64,000 nucleotides of DNA from Planctomycetota bacterium (GTDB lineage Bacteria > Planctomycetota > Phycisphaerae > SM23-33): the NCBI GenBank assembly GCA_009908915.1, contig JAAAOJ010000003.1, positions 24,987 to 88,986 of the forward strand. The letters are read 5' to 3'. Both the position numbers and the translations under genes were made by a program. Below are positions 1 to 7,903 of this stretch, piece by piece. The notes under the pieces were generated by a model, which had not been told where the DNA came from, did not search any database, and saw only the letters and a program-made list of their open reading frames with translations. The number at the start of each line of letters is the position of its first letter. Positions within the stretch are counted from its first letter, which is position 1.

Positions 1-92
1 AAGGCCCGGTGGTCGATGGTGCTCTTGCCCACACCGCTGGGCCCGGAGACCACCACGAGCTTGCCGGCCTGTCCATCACGAAGGTTGCTCAT
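1..92 (-). CDS. gmk: Guanylate kinase, N-terminal fragment (cut by window edge)
   Basis: Read on the minus strand from an ATG at 92, the translation begins MSNLRDGQAGKLVVVSGPSG and continues VGKSTIDHRA before leaving the window. The P-loop GPSGVGKST directly after a short hydrophobic strand is typical of guanylate kinase, which phosphorylates GMP to GDP. Its start overlaps the stop of the upstream YicC gene by four bases (ATGA), and yicC-gmk neighbourhood is common in bacteria, which supports the call. Only about 30 residues are visible, so another P-loop kinase cannot be fully excluded. Confidence 0.8.
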   Translation of the reverse strand, partial: MSNLRDGQAGKLVVVSGPSGVGKSTIDHRA

Positions 93-970
93 TCGACGTT
101 CGCCGCCTGCTCCTTGATACGATCAATCGCCGTCTTGATGTCGACGACCGACCGGGCGATGCTCGCATCGGAGGCCTTCGAGGCGATCGTGTTGGCCTCG
201 CGAAGCATTTCCTGGGCGATGAAATCGAGCTTCCGGCCGATCTGTTCGCCGTCCCGACAGGCCTCGCGGAACTGCTCTACGTGGGCGGTCAGGCGGCTGA
301 TTTCCTCGTTGATATCACTTCGCTCGGCGAAGATCGCGACTTCGCGGGCGAGCGTTTCCGCGTCGATGTTGACCTTGGCGTTCCGCGTGAGTTCCTCGAC
401 GCGTTCCCGCAGTCGCTCGTGGTACAGATCGACGACCTCGCCGGAGCGGCTGGCGACATCCTGCAGCTCACGATCAATGGTCTCGCACTGGACGAGCAGG
501 TCGTCTTCCGTACCTTTGCCATCGCGGACGCGCATGGACACGAGGGCATCGATGGCCTGGTCGACAAGATCGAGCAGGCCGTCGCGCGTCTGTTCGGCGA
601 GTTCCTCCAGCGGGGGCGGCTCGCAGACGCCGGGCAGTTGCAGGACGGCCCCGAGGTCCAGCCGGAGCATCGGGTTCGAGTCGGTCTCGGCGAGGCGGAT
701 CTGCTCAAGGTAGCTCTGCAGGACAGCGTCGTTGACGCGGTAGGCGGCCTGTTCGTCGGCGAGCTTCATGCGGACCGACAACGTCACGCTGCCGCGTGCG
801 ATGCGCTGCCGCATCTGCGCCTCAATATCGCCTTCCAGGGCCGAGAGGCTGTCGGGCAGGCGCAGGACGACCTTGAGGTAGCGGTTGTTGACCGACTTGA
901 CCTCGACGGCGTAGTGGACGCCCTCGACCTCTCCCGAGGCCGCTCCGAATCCGGTCATCGATTTCAGCAT
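89..970 (-). CDS. yicC: YicC/YloC family endoribonuclease
   Basis: A 293-aa protein of the usual length for the family. It starts MLKSMTGFGAASGE, the conserved family N-terminus, and ends in the conserved DUF1732 block with EIGRKLDF-type and FIAQEMLREANT motifs followed by a run of helical residues (SKASDASIARSVVDIK). Family members are soluble RNases (E. coli YicC is reported to cleave RNA). I chose the ATG at 970 rather than longer in-frame starts because upstream residues are low-complexity Arg/Pro/Ser and a GAGG ribosome-binding site lies about 6 nt before this ATG. The gene is translationally coupled to gmk through an ATGA overlap. Confidence 0.92.
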   Translation of the reverse strand: MLKSMTGFGAASGEVEGVHYAVEVKSVNNRYLKVVLRLPDSLSALEGDIEAQMRQRIARGSVTLSVRMKLADEQAAYRVNDAVLQSYLEQIRLAETDSNPMLRLDLGAVLQLPGVCEPPPLEELAEQTRDGLLDLVDQAIDALVSMRVRDGKGTEDDLLVQCETIDRELQDVASRSGEVVDLYHERLRERVEELTRNAKVNIDAETLAREVAIFAERSDINEEISRLTAHVEQFREACRDGEQIGRKLDFIAQEMLREANTIASKASDASIARSVVDIKTAIDRIKEQAANVE

Positions 971-989
971 GTGCTGCCTCTGGTTGGAG

Positions 990-1823
990 CTACTCGTTGG
1001 TATCGGCCGGCTGGTCGGCGTGGCCGTCGGCGGTCGCCTCGGGCTGCTCGGTCGGCTCGGCGGGTGTCCCCGTCGGCGCCGGCTGACTGTACTCGGCCTC
1101 GACGACATCACTGGGCCGATAGTTCGGCTCGGTGCTGAAGGTCCGGGCGCGAAGCGTCGCCGGCGGAGTGACCTCGATCGGCTCGGTGTACGGGGTCGAC
1201 TGCTGCGTCGGCTCAGAGCCGTCGCCCGTGTAGTAGATGTCGTCGCCGGTCGTTTCCGTCGAGATGGTGACCGTCACGGGTTCAGCGAATTCGCCGCCGG
1301 GCGGGTCGAAGACCGGCGTTGCCGCCTGCGGCCAGGCGTAGGTCGCCTCGGCGACCGCGCTGGGATACAGGCCGGCGCGGAATGCGCGTGCCTTGATGGT
1401 CATGCCGGGCTCGACGAAGACGGGGGTCTCCTCGTACTGACGGGAGTCCTCGGTGGGCGTCTCGCCGTCGACGGTGTAGTGGATGCTGACGCCCCGGGTT
1501 GCACAGATGATGCGGACGCGCGTGGGCTCGGTAATGGTCCCCGCAGGCGGGTCAAAACTGGGCGTGGCGACCTGCCCGATATCGGGCCGATAGGCCACGG
1601 CGACCCCGATGGCCAGCAGCAGGAACAAGGCCGTCAGGACGATGGTGACCCATGTGAATACGTCGCCGGTTCGCGTACCGAAGGCGCTGCTGCCGGCGCC
1701 GCCGAAGGCCGCGCCGAGCCCGCCGCCCCGTCCTCGCTGGAGCAGGACGACGATGATCAGCAATGCGCAGATGATCAGAAACAGGATGTTCAGCAAAACG
1801 GCTGAGAACGATGCCAGCAGCAT
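990..1823 (-). CDS. secG: SecG preprotein translocase subunit with C-terminal chitobiase-like repeats
   Basis: The first 80 residues are a normal SecG: a TM helix (about 5-28), a Gly-rich cytoplasmic loop containing [19 protein letters not shown], and a second TM helix (about 57-78). SecG normally ends near there (about 75-120 aa). This protein is 277 aa and continues with two tandem repeats (about 87-165 and 170-245) that start [10 protein letters not shown] / [10 protein letters not shown] and contain YTVDGETPT / [10 protein letters not shown], the signature of the chitobiase/beta-hexosaminidase C-terminal (CHB_HEX_C) Ig-like fold. The tail is Pro/Thr/Glu-rich. Both SecG termini are expected in the periplasm, so the repeats would be extracytoplasmic. 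The gene lies directly downstream of tpiA, as secG often does. Confidence 0.85.
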   Translation of the reverse strand: MLLASFSAVLLNILFLIICALLIIVVLLQRGRGGGLGAAFGGAGSSAFGTRTGDVFTWVTIVLTALFLLLAIGVAVAYRPDIGQVATPSFDPPAGTITEPTRVRIICATRGVSIHYTVDGETPTEDSRQYEETPVFVEPGMTIKARAFRAGLYPSAVAEATYAWPQAATPVFDPPGGEFAEPVTVTISTETTGDDIYYTGDGSEPTQQSTPYTEPIEVTPPATLRARTFSTEPNYRPSDVVEAEYSQPAPTGTPAEPTEQPEATADGHADQPADTNE

Positions 1824-1853
1824 GGGGGTTCCTTGTGGTCTGTGGCGGCCCGT

Positions 1854-2612
1854 TTAGAGGGCGGCCTTAACAATGGCGGTAAAGTCCTCGACCTTGAGGC
1901 TCGCGCCTCCGATGAGTCCGCCGTCGATGTCGTCCATGGCGAACAGCTCGGCGGCGTTGCCGGGCTTGACCGACCCGCCGTACTGGATGCGGGTGGCCTG
2001 GGCGGTCTCCTCGTCATAGAGGCCGGCCAGCAGCTTGCGGATTTCGGCGTGGACCTCCTGGGCTTGGTCGGGCGAGGCCGTCTTGCCCGTGCCGATGGCC
2101 CAAACGGGTTCGTAGGCGATGGTGACGTTGGCCATGGCGGCCTCCTCGACGCCCTCGAGGGCGCTCTTGACCTGGCGCTCATTGACGTCCATGGTCTTGT
2201 CGGCTTCGCGTTCCTCAAGCAGCTCGCCGCAGGCCAGGATGACCTTCAGCCCGGCTGCGAGCGCCTTGAGGACCTTGCGGTTGATCACGTCGTCGGTTTC
2301 GCCGAAGACGTGACGCCGCTCGGAGTGGCCGAGCAGGACGTACTGGCAGCCGACGTCCTGGATCATCTCGGCGGAGATCTCACCGGTAAAGGCGCCCTTC
2401 TCCTCGAAGTACATGGTCTGTGCGCCGACGGTAATCTGCGAGCCGGCGAGCGTTTCGGCGATGCTCTTGAGGTAGACATGCGGCGGGAAGACGGCGAGGT
2501 CGACCTCGCTGATCGAACCGATGGTCTCCTTCAGCCCGTTGGCGAGGGCCACGCCGCTGGCGATGGTGGTGTTCATTTTCCAGTTGCCGGCGACGAAAAT
2601 CTTGCGTGCCAT
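1854..2612 (-). CDS. tpiA: Triosephosphate isomerase
   Basis: A 252-aa full-length enzyme interconverting dihydroxyacetone phosphate and glyceraldehyde 3-phosphate in glycolysis and gluconeogenesis. Visible landmarks are the N-terminal FVAGNWKMN (substrate-binding Asn and catalytic Lys), LLGHSERR (electrophilic His), the catalytic loop AYEPVWAIGTGKTA (general base Glu and flexible loop) and the phosphate-binding YGGSVKPGNA. The start at 2612 gives MARKIF and is preceded by a strong AAGGAAGGA ribosome-binding site; longer in-frame codons upstream lack similarity. secG follows after 30 nt on the same strand, suggesting co-transcription. Confidence 0.97.
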   Translation of the reverse strand: MARKIFVAGNWKMNTTIASGVALANGLKETIGSISEVDLAVFPPHVYLKSIAETLAGSQITVGAQTMYFEEKGAFTGEISAEMIQDVGCQYVLLGHSERRHVFGETDDVINRKVLKALAAGLKVILACGELLEEREADKTMDVNERQVKSALEGVEEAAMANVTIAYEPVWAIGTGKTASPDQAQEVHAEIRKLLAGLYDEETAQATRIQYGGSVKPGNAAELFAMDDIDGGLIGGASLKVEDFTAIVKAAL

Positions 2613-2707
2613 GAAACTCGTGTCCTTCCTTCTGGTCGTGCCCGCATCGGCGGGCTGATAGCGTTCGTGTTCATGCATTCAATACGGCGGCGCGCCGTGG
2701 GGCGCTG

Positions 2708-3805
2708 TCAGATCGGCCCGGTTGCCCGCGGATAGCTGCCGAGGATGTGCAACTCGCCGCAATGCTCGCACGCCTCCTTGATGGCCGAGGCCAACGCGGC
2801 GTCTTGCTGGTGGCCTTCGACGTCGACGAAGAAGTAGTACTCCCAGTTGCGTCGCTTGCTGGGACGCGAGCCGATGTTCGTGAGGTTCACCTCATGGCGG
2901 GCCAGGACATTGAGGACCTCGACCAGCGCGCCGGACTTGTGGGCGGTGGTGAAGATCATCGAGGTCTTGTCCTCGCCGGTCCGCCCGGGCGTCTGGCGAC
3001 CGATGGCCAGGAAGCGAGTCTGGTTGTTGGGGTTGTCCTCGATGTTGGCGAAGACGACCTTCAGGCCGTACAACTCCGCGGCAAGGTCCGAGCCGATCGC
3101 GGCGAGGTTGGACTCGCTGACAGCCATCTCGGCGGCCTTGGAGGTACTCGCCACGGGGATGAGGTCGACGTTGCTGAGGCCCGTTGAGAGCCAGTTGCGG
3201 CACTGGGCGAAGACCACGGGCTTGCTGGCGACGAGGCGGACATCCTCGGCGGGGCAGTTGGCCAGCAGGTTGTGATGAATCTCGACGACAACCTCGGCAC
3301 AGATGCGGACGTCGTGGTCGAGAAAGCAGTCCATGGTCTCGATAACGCCGCCGCCGAGGCTGTTCTCGACGGGGACCAGGCCAAGGTCGCAGTGGCCGCG
3401 GGCGACCTCGTCGAAGACAGCGCGGATGTCCGGCAGTGCGTGGTGCTCGACGGACGCGCCGAACTTCCGCATGGAGGCCATGTGGCTAAACGTGCCCTCC
3501 GGACCGAGAAAGCCGATTCGCAGGGGCTTTTCCAGGGCGAACGAGCCGCTCATCAGTTCGCGGTAGATGGCCTGGAGGGTCTTCTGCGGCAGCGGGCCGG
3601 GGTTGAACTCGGCGATGCGCTGCAGGACCTTTTGCTCGCGGTCGGCCGCGTAAATCGGCGTACCGTCAGTCTGTTTGGCCCGGCCAACTTCGACGACGAC
3701 CTCGGCGCGCTGCGAAAGCAGCTCGACGATCTGCCGGTCGAGTTGGTCGATGCGTTCCCGCAGCGACTGCAGGTCCATGTTTTGCAGGGCCTTATCCTCA
3801 GACAT
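2708..3805 (-). CDS. pheA: Bifunctional chorismate mutase / prephenate dehydratase
   Basis: A 365-aa cytoplasmic P-protein of phenylalanine biosynthesis. Residues about 10-90 form an AroQ-type chorismate mutase (LRERIDQLDRQIVELLSQRA). Residues about 95-270 are the prephenate dehydratase, with FLGPEGTFSHMA and the catalytic NNQTRFLAIG motif. Residues about 285-360 are a C-terminal ACT regulatory domain carrying IGSRPSKRRNWEYYFFVD. In many P-proteins the Phe-binding motif is ESRPS; here the Glu is Gly, so feedback behaviour may differ (inference). The ATG at 3805 is preceded by GCAGGAG; the longer frame to 3838 has no such support. Confidence 0.95.
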   Translation of the reverse strand: MSEDKALQNMDLQSLRERIDQLDRQIVELLSQRAEVVVEVGRAKQTDGTPIYAADREQKVLQRIAEFNPGPLPQKTLQAIYRELMSGSFALEKPLRIGFLGPEGTFSHMASMRKFGASVEHHALPDIRAVFDEVARGHCDLGLVPVENSLGGGVIETMDCFLDHDVRICAEVVVEIHHNLLANCPAEDVRLVASKPVVFAQCRNWLSTGLSNVDLIPVASTSKAAEMAVSESNLAAIGSDLAAELYGLKVVFANIEDNPNNQTRFLAIGRQTPGRTGEDKTSMIFTTAHKSGALVEVLNVLARHEVNLTNIGSRPSKRRNWEYYFFVDVEGHQQDAALASAIKEACEHCGELHILGSYPRATGPI

Positions 3806-4297
3806 GCGGCCTTGTGCTCCTGCGGCGGGCCGGTGCATGCGCAGTACGGTATCGCCGGTAAAGACAGATCGCCCCTTTTACTGCGAGTGACCGATCGGGT
3901 CAAGGGTTTTTCGCGGGCGTAGCGGGCGTTGTGTGCGACACAAAATGGGGGCGTCCAGCTGTTGGGGCCGCACGAGCCGGCCTTCCTGAATCCCGGCAGG
4001 GATGATGTTCAGTAGCCTCGCGGCGTCAGCCCGGGGTTCACGGAGGCATGACGGGCAAAGCTCCGGCAGGAGCGTCTTGGTGCTTCGCATCATCAAGGCG
4101 CCCCTGGCGGGGCTTGACCGCAGGAACGGCAGGAACGATCCGGACCCCACGCTCACGCGTGGGGCTACTGAACGCCGCCCCTGCCGGGGCTGAAGACCGG
4201 TAGGTCCTAGGCGAATGGAATGTCTTCGCCGCCACCGAAACGTGTGGCACACCAGGGGCTCGAAGACGCCGGAAGGTGGCCGCCACGGCAAAAGAGG
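3806..4297. other. Gene-free spacer with a planctomycete-type palindromic repeat
   Basis: No coding region could be supported in this 490-bp stretch. Positions about 4075-4195 hold GC-rich inverted repeats: CCCCACGCTCACGCGTGGGG (4145-4164), flanked on both sides by blocks of the form GCCCCTGGCGGGGC and GCCCCTGCCGGGGC. A related copy lies in the groE spacer near 54.0-54.2 kb in the opposite orientation. Short reading frames through it give Arg/Pro/Gly-rich translations that I treat as spurious. Confidence 0.7.
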
Positions 4298-4840
4298 TTA
4301 CGAATCGGCCACTTCGCCCAGCCACCGCCGCAGGCAGGCCGAGGCCCCAAAGGGATAGTCTTGGTCGCCGATGTTGAAAACGAGGTGGATCGTCACCAGT
4401 GTCGGCCGGCTCGTGCCGTCGATCGTGCGATACTCGACGCCGAAGTCGGCGTCGCTCATGGTCATGTCGTCGCCGGTGTCGCCCACCAGCGTGTAAAGCG
4501 GTGCCCCGCCCGACTGATCGTAGGTCATCGCGCCACTGTTGGTGTCGATGGTATACGTGATGGTCTCCGGGCTGGCTCCGGTCCCGTAATCGAGAGACAA
4601 CGTGACGACGCCGCCGCTGTCGCTCGTGGTAACCGTCTGGGCGGTGCGGATTTCACGGCACATGCGTTCGATGATGGCCCGGGCGGCCTGGTTGATGTCG
4701 GCAATGTCGTTGACCTGCTCATAGGCCAGAAGCGAACTGCTCAAAGCGGTGGCCAGAGCGGTCACCACCATCGCCATGATGACGATGGCAACAATCAACT
4801 CGACCAGCGTGAAACCTTTGGATGTGCTGATTCGTAACAT
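4298..4840 (-). CDS. Minor type IV prepilin/pseudopilin (PulJ/PilW-like)
   Basis: A 180-aa protein with the class III leader MLRISTSKG followed by FTLVELIVAIVIMAMVV, i.e. cleavage after Gly9 with Phe+1 and Glu+5, then a hydrophobic helix. Downstream it has the beta-rich pattern of minor pseudopilins (YTIDTNSGAMTYDQ, VTIHLVFNIGDQ). It would be processed by a prepilin peptidase encoded elsewhere and assembled at the tip of a pilus or T2SS pseudopilus. It is the last gene of the minus-strand pilus operon, 57 nt after the next prepilin gene. The exact minor-pilin class is uncertain. Confidence 0.85.
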   Translation of the reverse strand: MLRISTSKGFTLVELIVAIVIMAMVVTALATALSSSLLAYEQVNDIADINQAARAIIERMCREIRTAQTVTTSDSGGVVTLSLDYGTGASPETITYTIDTNSGAMTYDQSGGAPLYTLVGDTGDDMTMSDADFGVEYRTIDGTSRPTLVTIHLVFNIGDQDYPFGASACLRRWLGEVADS

Positions 4841-4897
4841 ATCTGCCTCCTCGTGCCGGGCGTGACCGCCAGCCCGTGGCCGGATTGCGGTTGTAGG

Positions 4898-5446
4898 TCA
4901 GTCGCGCCGGGTGATGATCCAGCCGGTTGTCAGAACCGTCTGGTCGCCCTTGCTGATCGTCACCTGTACGTAGACCACGTCACTGGCGCCGTCGGCAACA
5001 ATGGTGTCGATATCGGTCGCGTCGCGCCACGTCAGGTCGACATGTTCGGTCCACATGCCCAGAGCGTCGAGACGGGTGTCGGTGCCCGCGCCGTTGGGCG
5101 CGACCGGCGGGGTGTAGGTCGTACCCGTTCCGCCCTCGTCCAGCAAATCGTTGAGATCGTCGACCCACACCTCTGATGAGTTGCCATTCGTGCCAGGAGC
5201 GCTTTCGTCTTCGCCCGCGTCCTCGTCGTCCGGATCGTTCCAGGGAAGGTTCATGGTCCATTCACGCAAGCCCTGGGCAAGGATCACTGCCTGGGTCATA
5301 TCCGTTCCCGCCGCCGTACTCATGATGGAGGCGCGGATCGACCCCATCGCAGCGACGATGCACATCCCGAGAATCATCATGGCGATCACGACTTCCACAA
5401 GCGTGAAAGCACGCGACGCCTTGGGTAGCTTCTTCCATGCTTTCAT
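4898..5446 (-). CDS. Minor type IV prepilin/pseudopilin with Ala at -1
   Basis: A 182-aa prepilin. The leader MKAWKKLPKASRA is basic and is followed by FTLVEVVIAMMILGMCIVAA, the classic methylation/cleavage motif with Glu+5. The residue before the cleavage site is Ala, not the usual Gly. The mature part is acidic and Gly-rich (NDPDDEDAGEDES) and ends in beta strands (VVYVQVTISKGD). The ATG at 5446 has an AAAGGA ribosome-binding site, while the frame upstream of it is not prepilin-like. The gene sits between the PilC-like gene and the second minor prepilin on the same strand. Confidence 0.85.
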   Translation of the reverse strand: MKAWKKLPKASRAFTLVEVVIAMMILGMCIVAAMGSIRASIMSTAAGTDMTQAVILAQGLREWTMNLPWNDPDDEDAGEDESAPGTNGNSSEVWVDDLNDLLDEGGTGTTYTPPVAPNGAGTDTRLDALGMWTEHVDLTWRDATDIDTIVADGASDVVYVQVTISKGDQTVLTTGWIITRRD

Positions 5447-5471
5447 CACAATCGATCCTTTCTGAGCGATC

Positions 5472-6698
5472 CTACTTGCCCGAAGCAATCGACGACATCT
5501 TGAAGATGGGCAAGATGATGCTCATGGCGATAAAGCCGATCACGAAGCCCATGAAGATGATCATGAGCGGTTCGAGCATCGATGTCACCGCCTTAATTGT
5601 ATCCTTGAGTTCCTTGGCGTAGTACTCCGAAACGTCGCGCAATACGTCGCCCAGTCGGCCGGATTCCTCCCCGGCGCCAATCATCTGGACAACACTGGGC
5701 GGCATGAGGTCGCCCTGCTGGAGCGGGGCGACGATCTTGTTGCCCTCCTGGACGCTGTCGCGGACTTCAGACCACATGTGCTCGTAATGGACATTGCCGG
5801 AAATCTCGGCCGTAATATCGAGCGTCTCCAGCATGGGAACGCCTGCATTGACAAGTTCACCCATGGTCTGCAAACCGCGACTGATGTAGATCGCCCGGAA
5901 CATCTTGCTGAGAATCGGCACTTTCAGTTTGGCACGGTCAATGGTGGTGCGACCGACGGGGGTCCGTCTGAAAATGCAGAATCCGGTGATAAGTATCGCG
6001 ATGCCCGCCACCGGTATGTACCAGTCGTCGCGGAGGAAGTTGCTCAGCCAGATGAGCCCCTTGGTGGGCGTTGGCAGACTGGCCTCTTTCCCTTTGAAAA
6101 CTGTCATGAACTTCGGCAGGACCCAGGTCAGCAGGAAGGTCACCGCGGTGACCGACAACGTGAAGAGCACGGCCGGATAGATCATGGCGCCGCGTATCAT
6201 ACTTCGCGTCTCGTGCTGCTCGGCAAGGTACTCGGCGATACGATCCATCATATCGGCAAAGGTACCCGAAAGTTCCGAGGCACGAACCATGTTGATGTAG
6301 AGCGTGCCGAACATCCTCGGATACTTGGCCAAGGCAGAGGAAAACGGCGTACCGGATTCCACGTCCCGCCGTATCTGTTGCAGAGCCGACTGGAATTTCT
6401 GGTTCTCCACCTGCGAGGCGATGCCGTCAATCGCGTCGCGCAGGCTGATGCCTGCCCGGACCATCACGGCTAGCTGCTTGGTGAAGTACATGATGTCTTT
6501 GAGGCCCGGGCCGAACTCGACGCGGATATTGCGGAGGCTCTCGATAGTATCCGCCGCCCCGCCGGCTTCGCTGATGTTCAGCACCTGCCCGCCCTGGCTG
6601 CGTGCCCAGTCGGAGGCTTCCGTCAGCGTGTCAGCCTTGATCACACCGCTCGTGACCTTGCCCTGCGATGTCTCAATCTTGTATTTGTACTTTGGCAT
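5472..6698 (-). CDS. pilC: Type IV pilus / type II secretion inner-membrane platform protein
   Basis: A 408-aa protein with two tandem T2SSF domains, the PilC/GspF architecture. The N-terminal soluble segment starts MPKYKYKIETSQGKV; the first domain begins at about 70 with FTKQLAVMVRAGISLRDAI and the second at about 270 with the equivalent GLQTMGELVNAGVPMLETL. Three TM helices are visible near 168-190, 222-240 and 380-402. The protein anchors the assembly ATPase and pilins in the inner membrane. Six nucleotides separate it from the PilT-like gene upstream, indicating one operon. GspF and PilC cannot be told apart by sequence alone. Confidence 0.93.
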   Translation of the reverse strand: MPKYKYKIETSQGKVTSGVIKADTLTEASDWARSQGGQVLNISEAGGAADTIESLRNIRVEFGPGLKDIMYFTKQLAVMVRAGISLRDAIDGIASQVENQKFQSALQQIRRDVESGTPFSSALAKYPRMFGTLYINMVRASELSGTFADMMDRIAEYLAEQHETRSMIRGAMIYPAVLFTLSVTAVTFLLTWVLPKFMTVFKGKEASLPTPTKGLIWLSNFLRDDWYIPVAGIAILITGFCIFRRTPVGRTTIDRAKLKVPILSKMFRAIYISRGLQTMGELVNAGVPMLETLDITAEISGNVHYEHMWSEVRDSVQEGNKIVAPLQQGDLMPPSVVQMIGAGEESGRLGDVLRDVSEYYAKELKDTIKAVTSMLEPLMIIFMGFVIGFIAMSIILPIFKMSSIASGK

Positions 6699-6704
6699 GC
6701 TGCA

Positions 6705-7823
6705 TTACCTGCCCAGGGCACGGGCCAGCGACACAGGGTTCTGCGACCGACTCAGGCCCTCGTTTCGAGAGATGAGGTTGTTCAGCACCAGGCCCTTGAT
6801 GGACTCGTCGAGGCGGATCATGCCTTCGGCCCGGCTGGTTTCGATGACGTTGGGGATCTCGTGGATGCGGTTCTCGCGGATACAATTCCGCACGGCCGAG
6901 TTACAGACCATCACCTCACAGCCGGGGATCATACCCCGCCCGTCCTGTCGTCGAAACAGCGTCTGCGTGACGACGGCCTGGAGTGTATTGGCCAGCATGC
7001 TGCGAATCTGGTTCTGCTGCTCGGCCGGGTAAATATCGATGATTCGCGCGAGCGTCTGGGCCGTCCCCTGGGTATGCAGCGTCGAGAGCACCAGGTGGCC
7101 GGTTTCGGCGGCGGTGATCGCGGCGGAGGTGGTTTCCAGGTCGCGCATCTCGCCGACGAGGATGACGTCCGGGTCCTGTCGCAACGCATGGCGCAGGCCG
7201 CTGGAGAAGCTCGTAACGTCCGAGCCCACCTCTCGCTGCTCGATCAGGCACGTGCGGCTGGGGATGAGGTATTCGAGCGGGTCCTCGAGCGTAATCACGT
7301 GCCGGTCGGCGCGGAGGTTCATCTCGTTGATCACCGAGGCCAGCGTCGTACTCTTGCCGCTGCCGGTGGCGCCCGTGACGAGCACCAGGCCGCGCGGCAG
7401 GTCAACGAATCGCTCAACGAGCGGCGGGAGGTTCAACGTCTGCAGACGCGGCACCTCGGCGGCGATCGAACGGAATGCGACGGCCAGCATGTCCCGCTGG
7501 AAGTGGGCGTTGACACGGAATCGCCCCATGTCCTTTACATGCGTACTGAAGTCCAGGTCGCGGCGCTTGGCGAGCATGGCCATGGGCCCTTCGCCCAGCA
7601 TTTCCTTGGCCATGGCAACCGTTTCCTGCGGCTTGAGCACGTCCTTGCCTTCCATCGGAACCAGACGCGTGTGAATACGAAGCATCGGCGGATGGCCGGG
7701 TACCAGGTGCAGATCGCTGGCGCCGCTGCGAAGCGTCCGCATCAACATCTCCTGAAGCACCGTCGGTTGCGCGGGCGGCGCCTGCTGGACGGCGGAGGAC
7801 TGAGATGGCTGCACTTGGGCCAT
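6705..7823 (-). CDS. pilT: PilT-like retraction ATPase
   Basis: A 372-aa secretion ATPase. Visible elements are the N-terminal LRSGASDLHLVPG block, Walker A GATGSGKS (about 151-158), the Asp box/Walker B region DVILVGEMRD, the His box GHLVLSTLHT, and the PilT-type C-terminal AVRNCIRENRIHEIPNVIET and AEGMIRLDESI. The absence of an N-terminal MshEN domain and of the tetracysteine motif separates it from PilB. I chose the ATG at 7823 (GGGAG ribosome-binding site, 7-nt gap), but an in-frame ATG at 7868 has an almost identical duplicated upstream region, giving a 387-aa form. Confidence 0.93.
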   Translation of the reverse strand: MAQVQPSQSSAVQQAPPAQPTVLQEMLMRTLRSGASDLHLVPGHPPMLRIHTRLVPMEGKDVLKPQETVAMAKEMLGEGPMAMLAKRRDLDFSTHVKDMGRFRVNAHFQRDMLAVAFRSIAAEVPRLQTLNLPPLVERFVDLPRGLVLVTGATGSGKSTTLASVINEMNLRADRHVITLEDPLEYLIPSRTCLIEQREVGSDVTSFSSGLRHALRQDPDVILVGEMRDLETTSAAITAAETGHLVLSTLHTQGTAQTLARIIDIYPAEQQNQIRSMLANTLQAVVTQTLFRRQDGRGMIPGCEVMVCNSAVRNCIRENRIHEIPNVIETSRAEGMIRLDESIKGLVLNNLISRNEGLSRSQNPVSLARALGR

Positions 7824-7903
7824 ATGTCGGCTCCCTTCAGGGTCTCTTTGCTTCTGCACGTGGGACATATATGTCAGCTCCCTTCAGGGCCTCTATGCTT
7901 CTG
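7821..7903 (-). repeat. In-frame tandem duplication of the pilT translation start region
   Basis: Two copies, 7866-7903 and 7821-7856, match at 33 of 36 positions apart from a 2-nt insertion in the first. Each contains CCTGAAGGGAG followed by an ATG 7-9 nt later. The two ATGs are 45 nt (15 codons) apart and in frame. The upstream copy also covers the last two codons and the TAG stop of the gspE/pilB gene. Confidence 0.85.
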
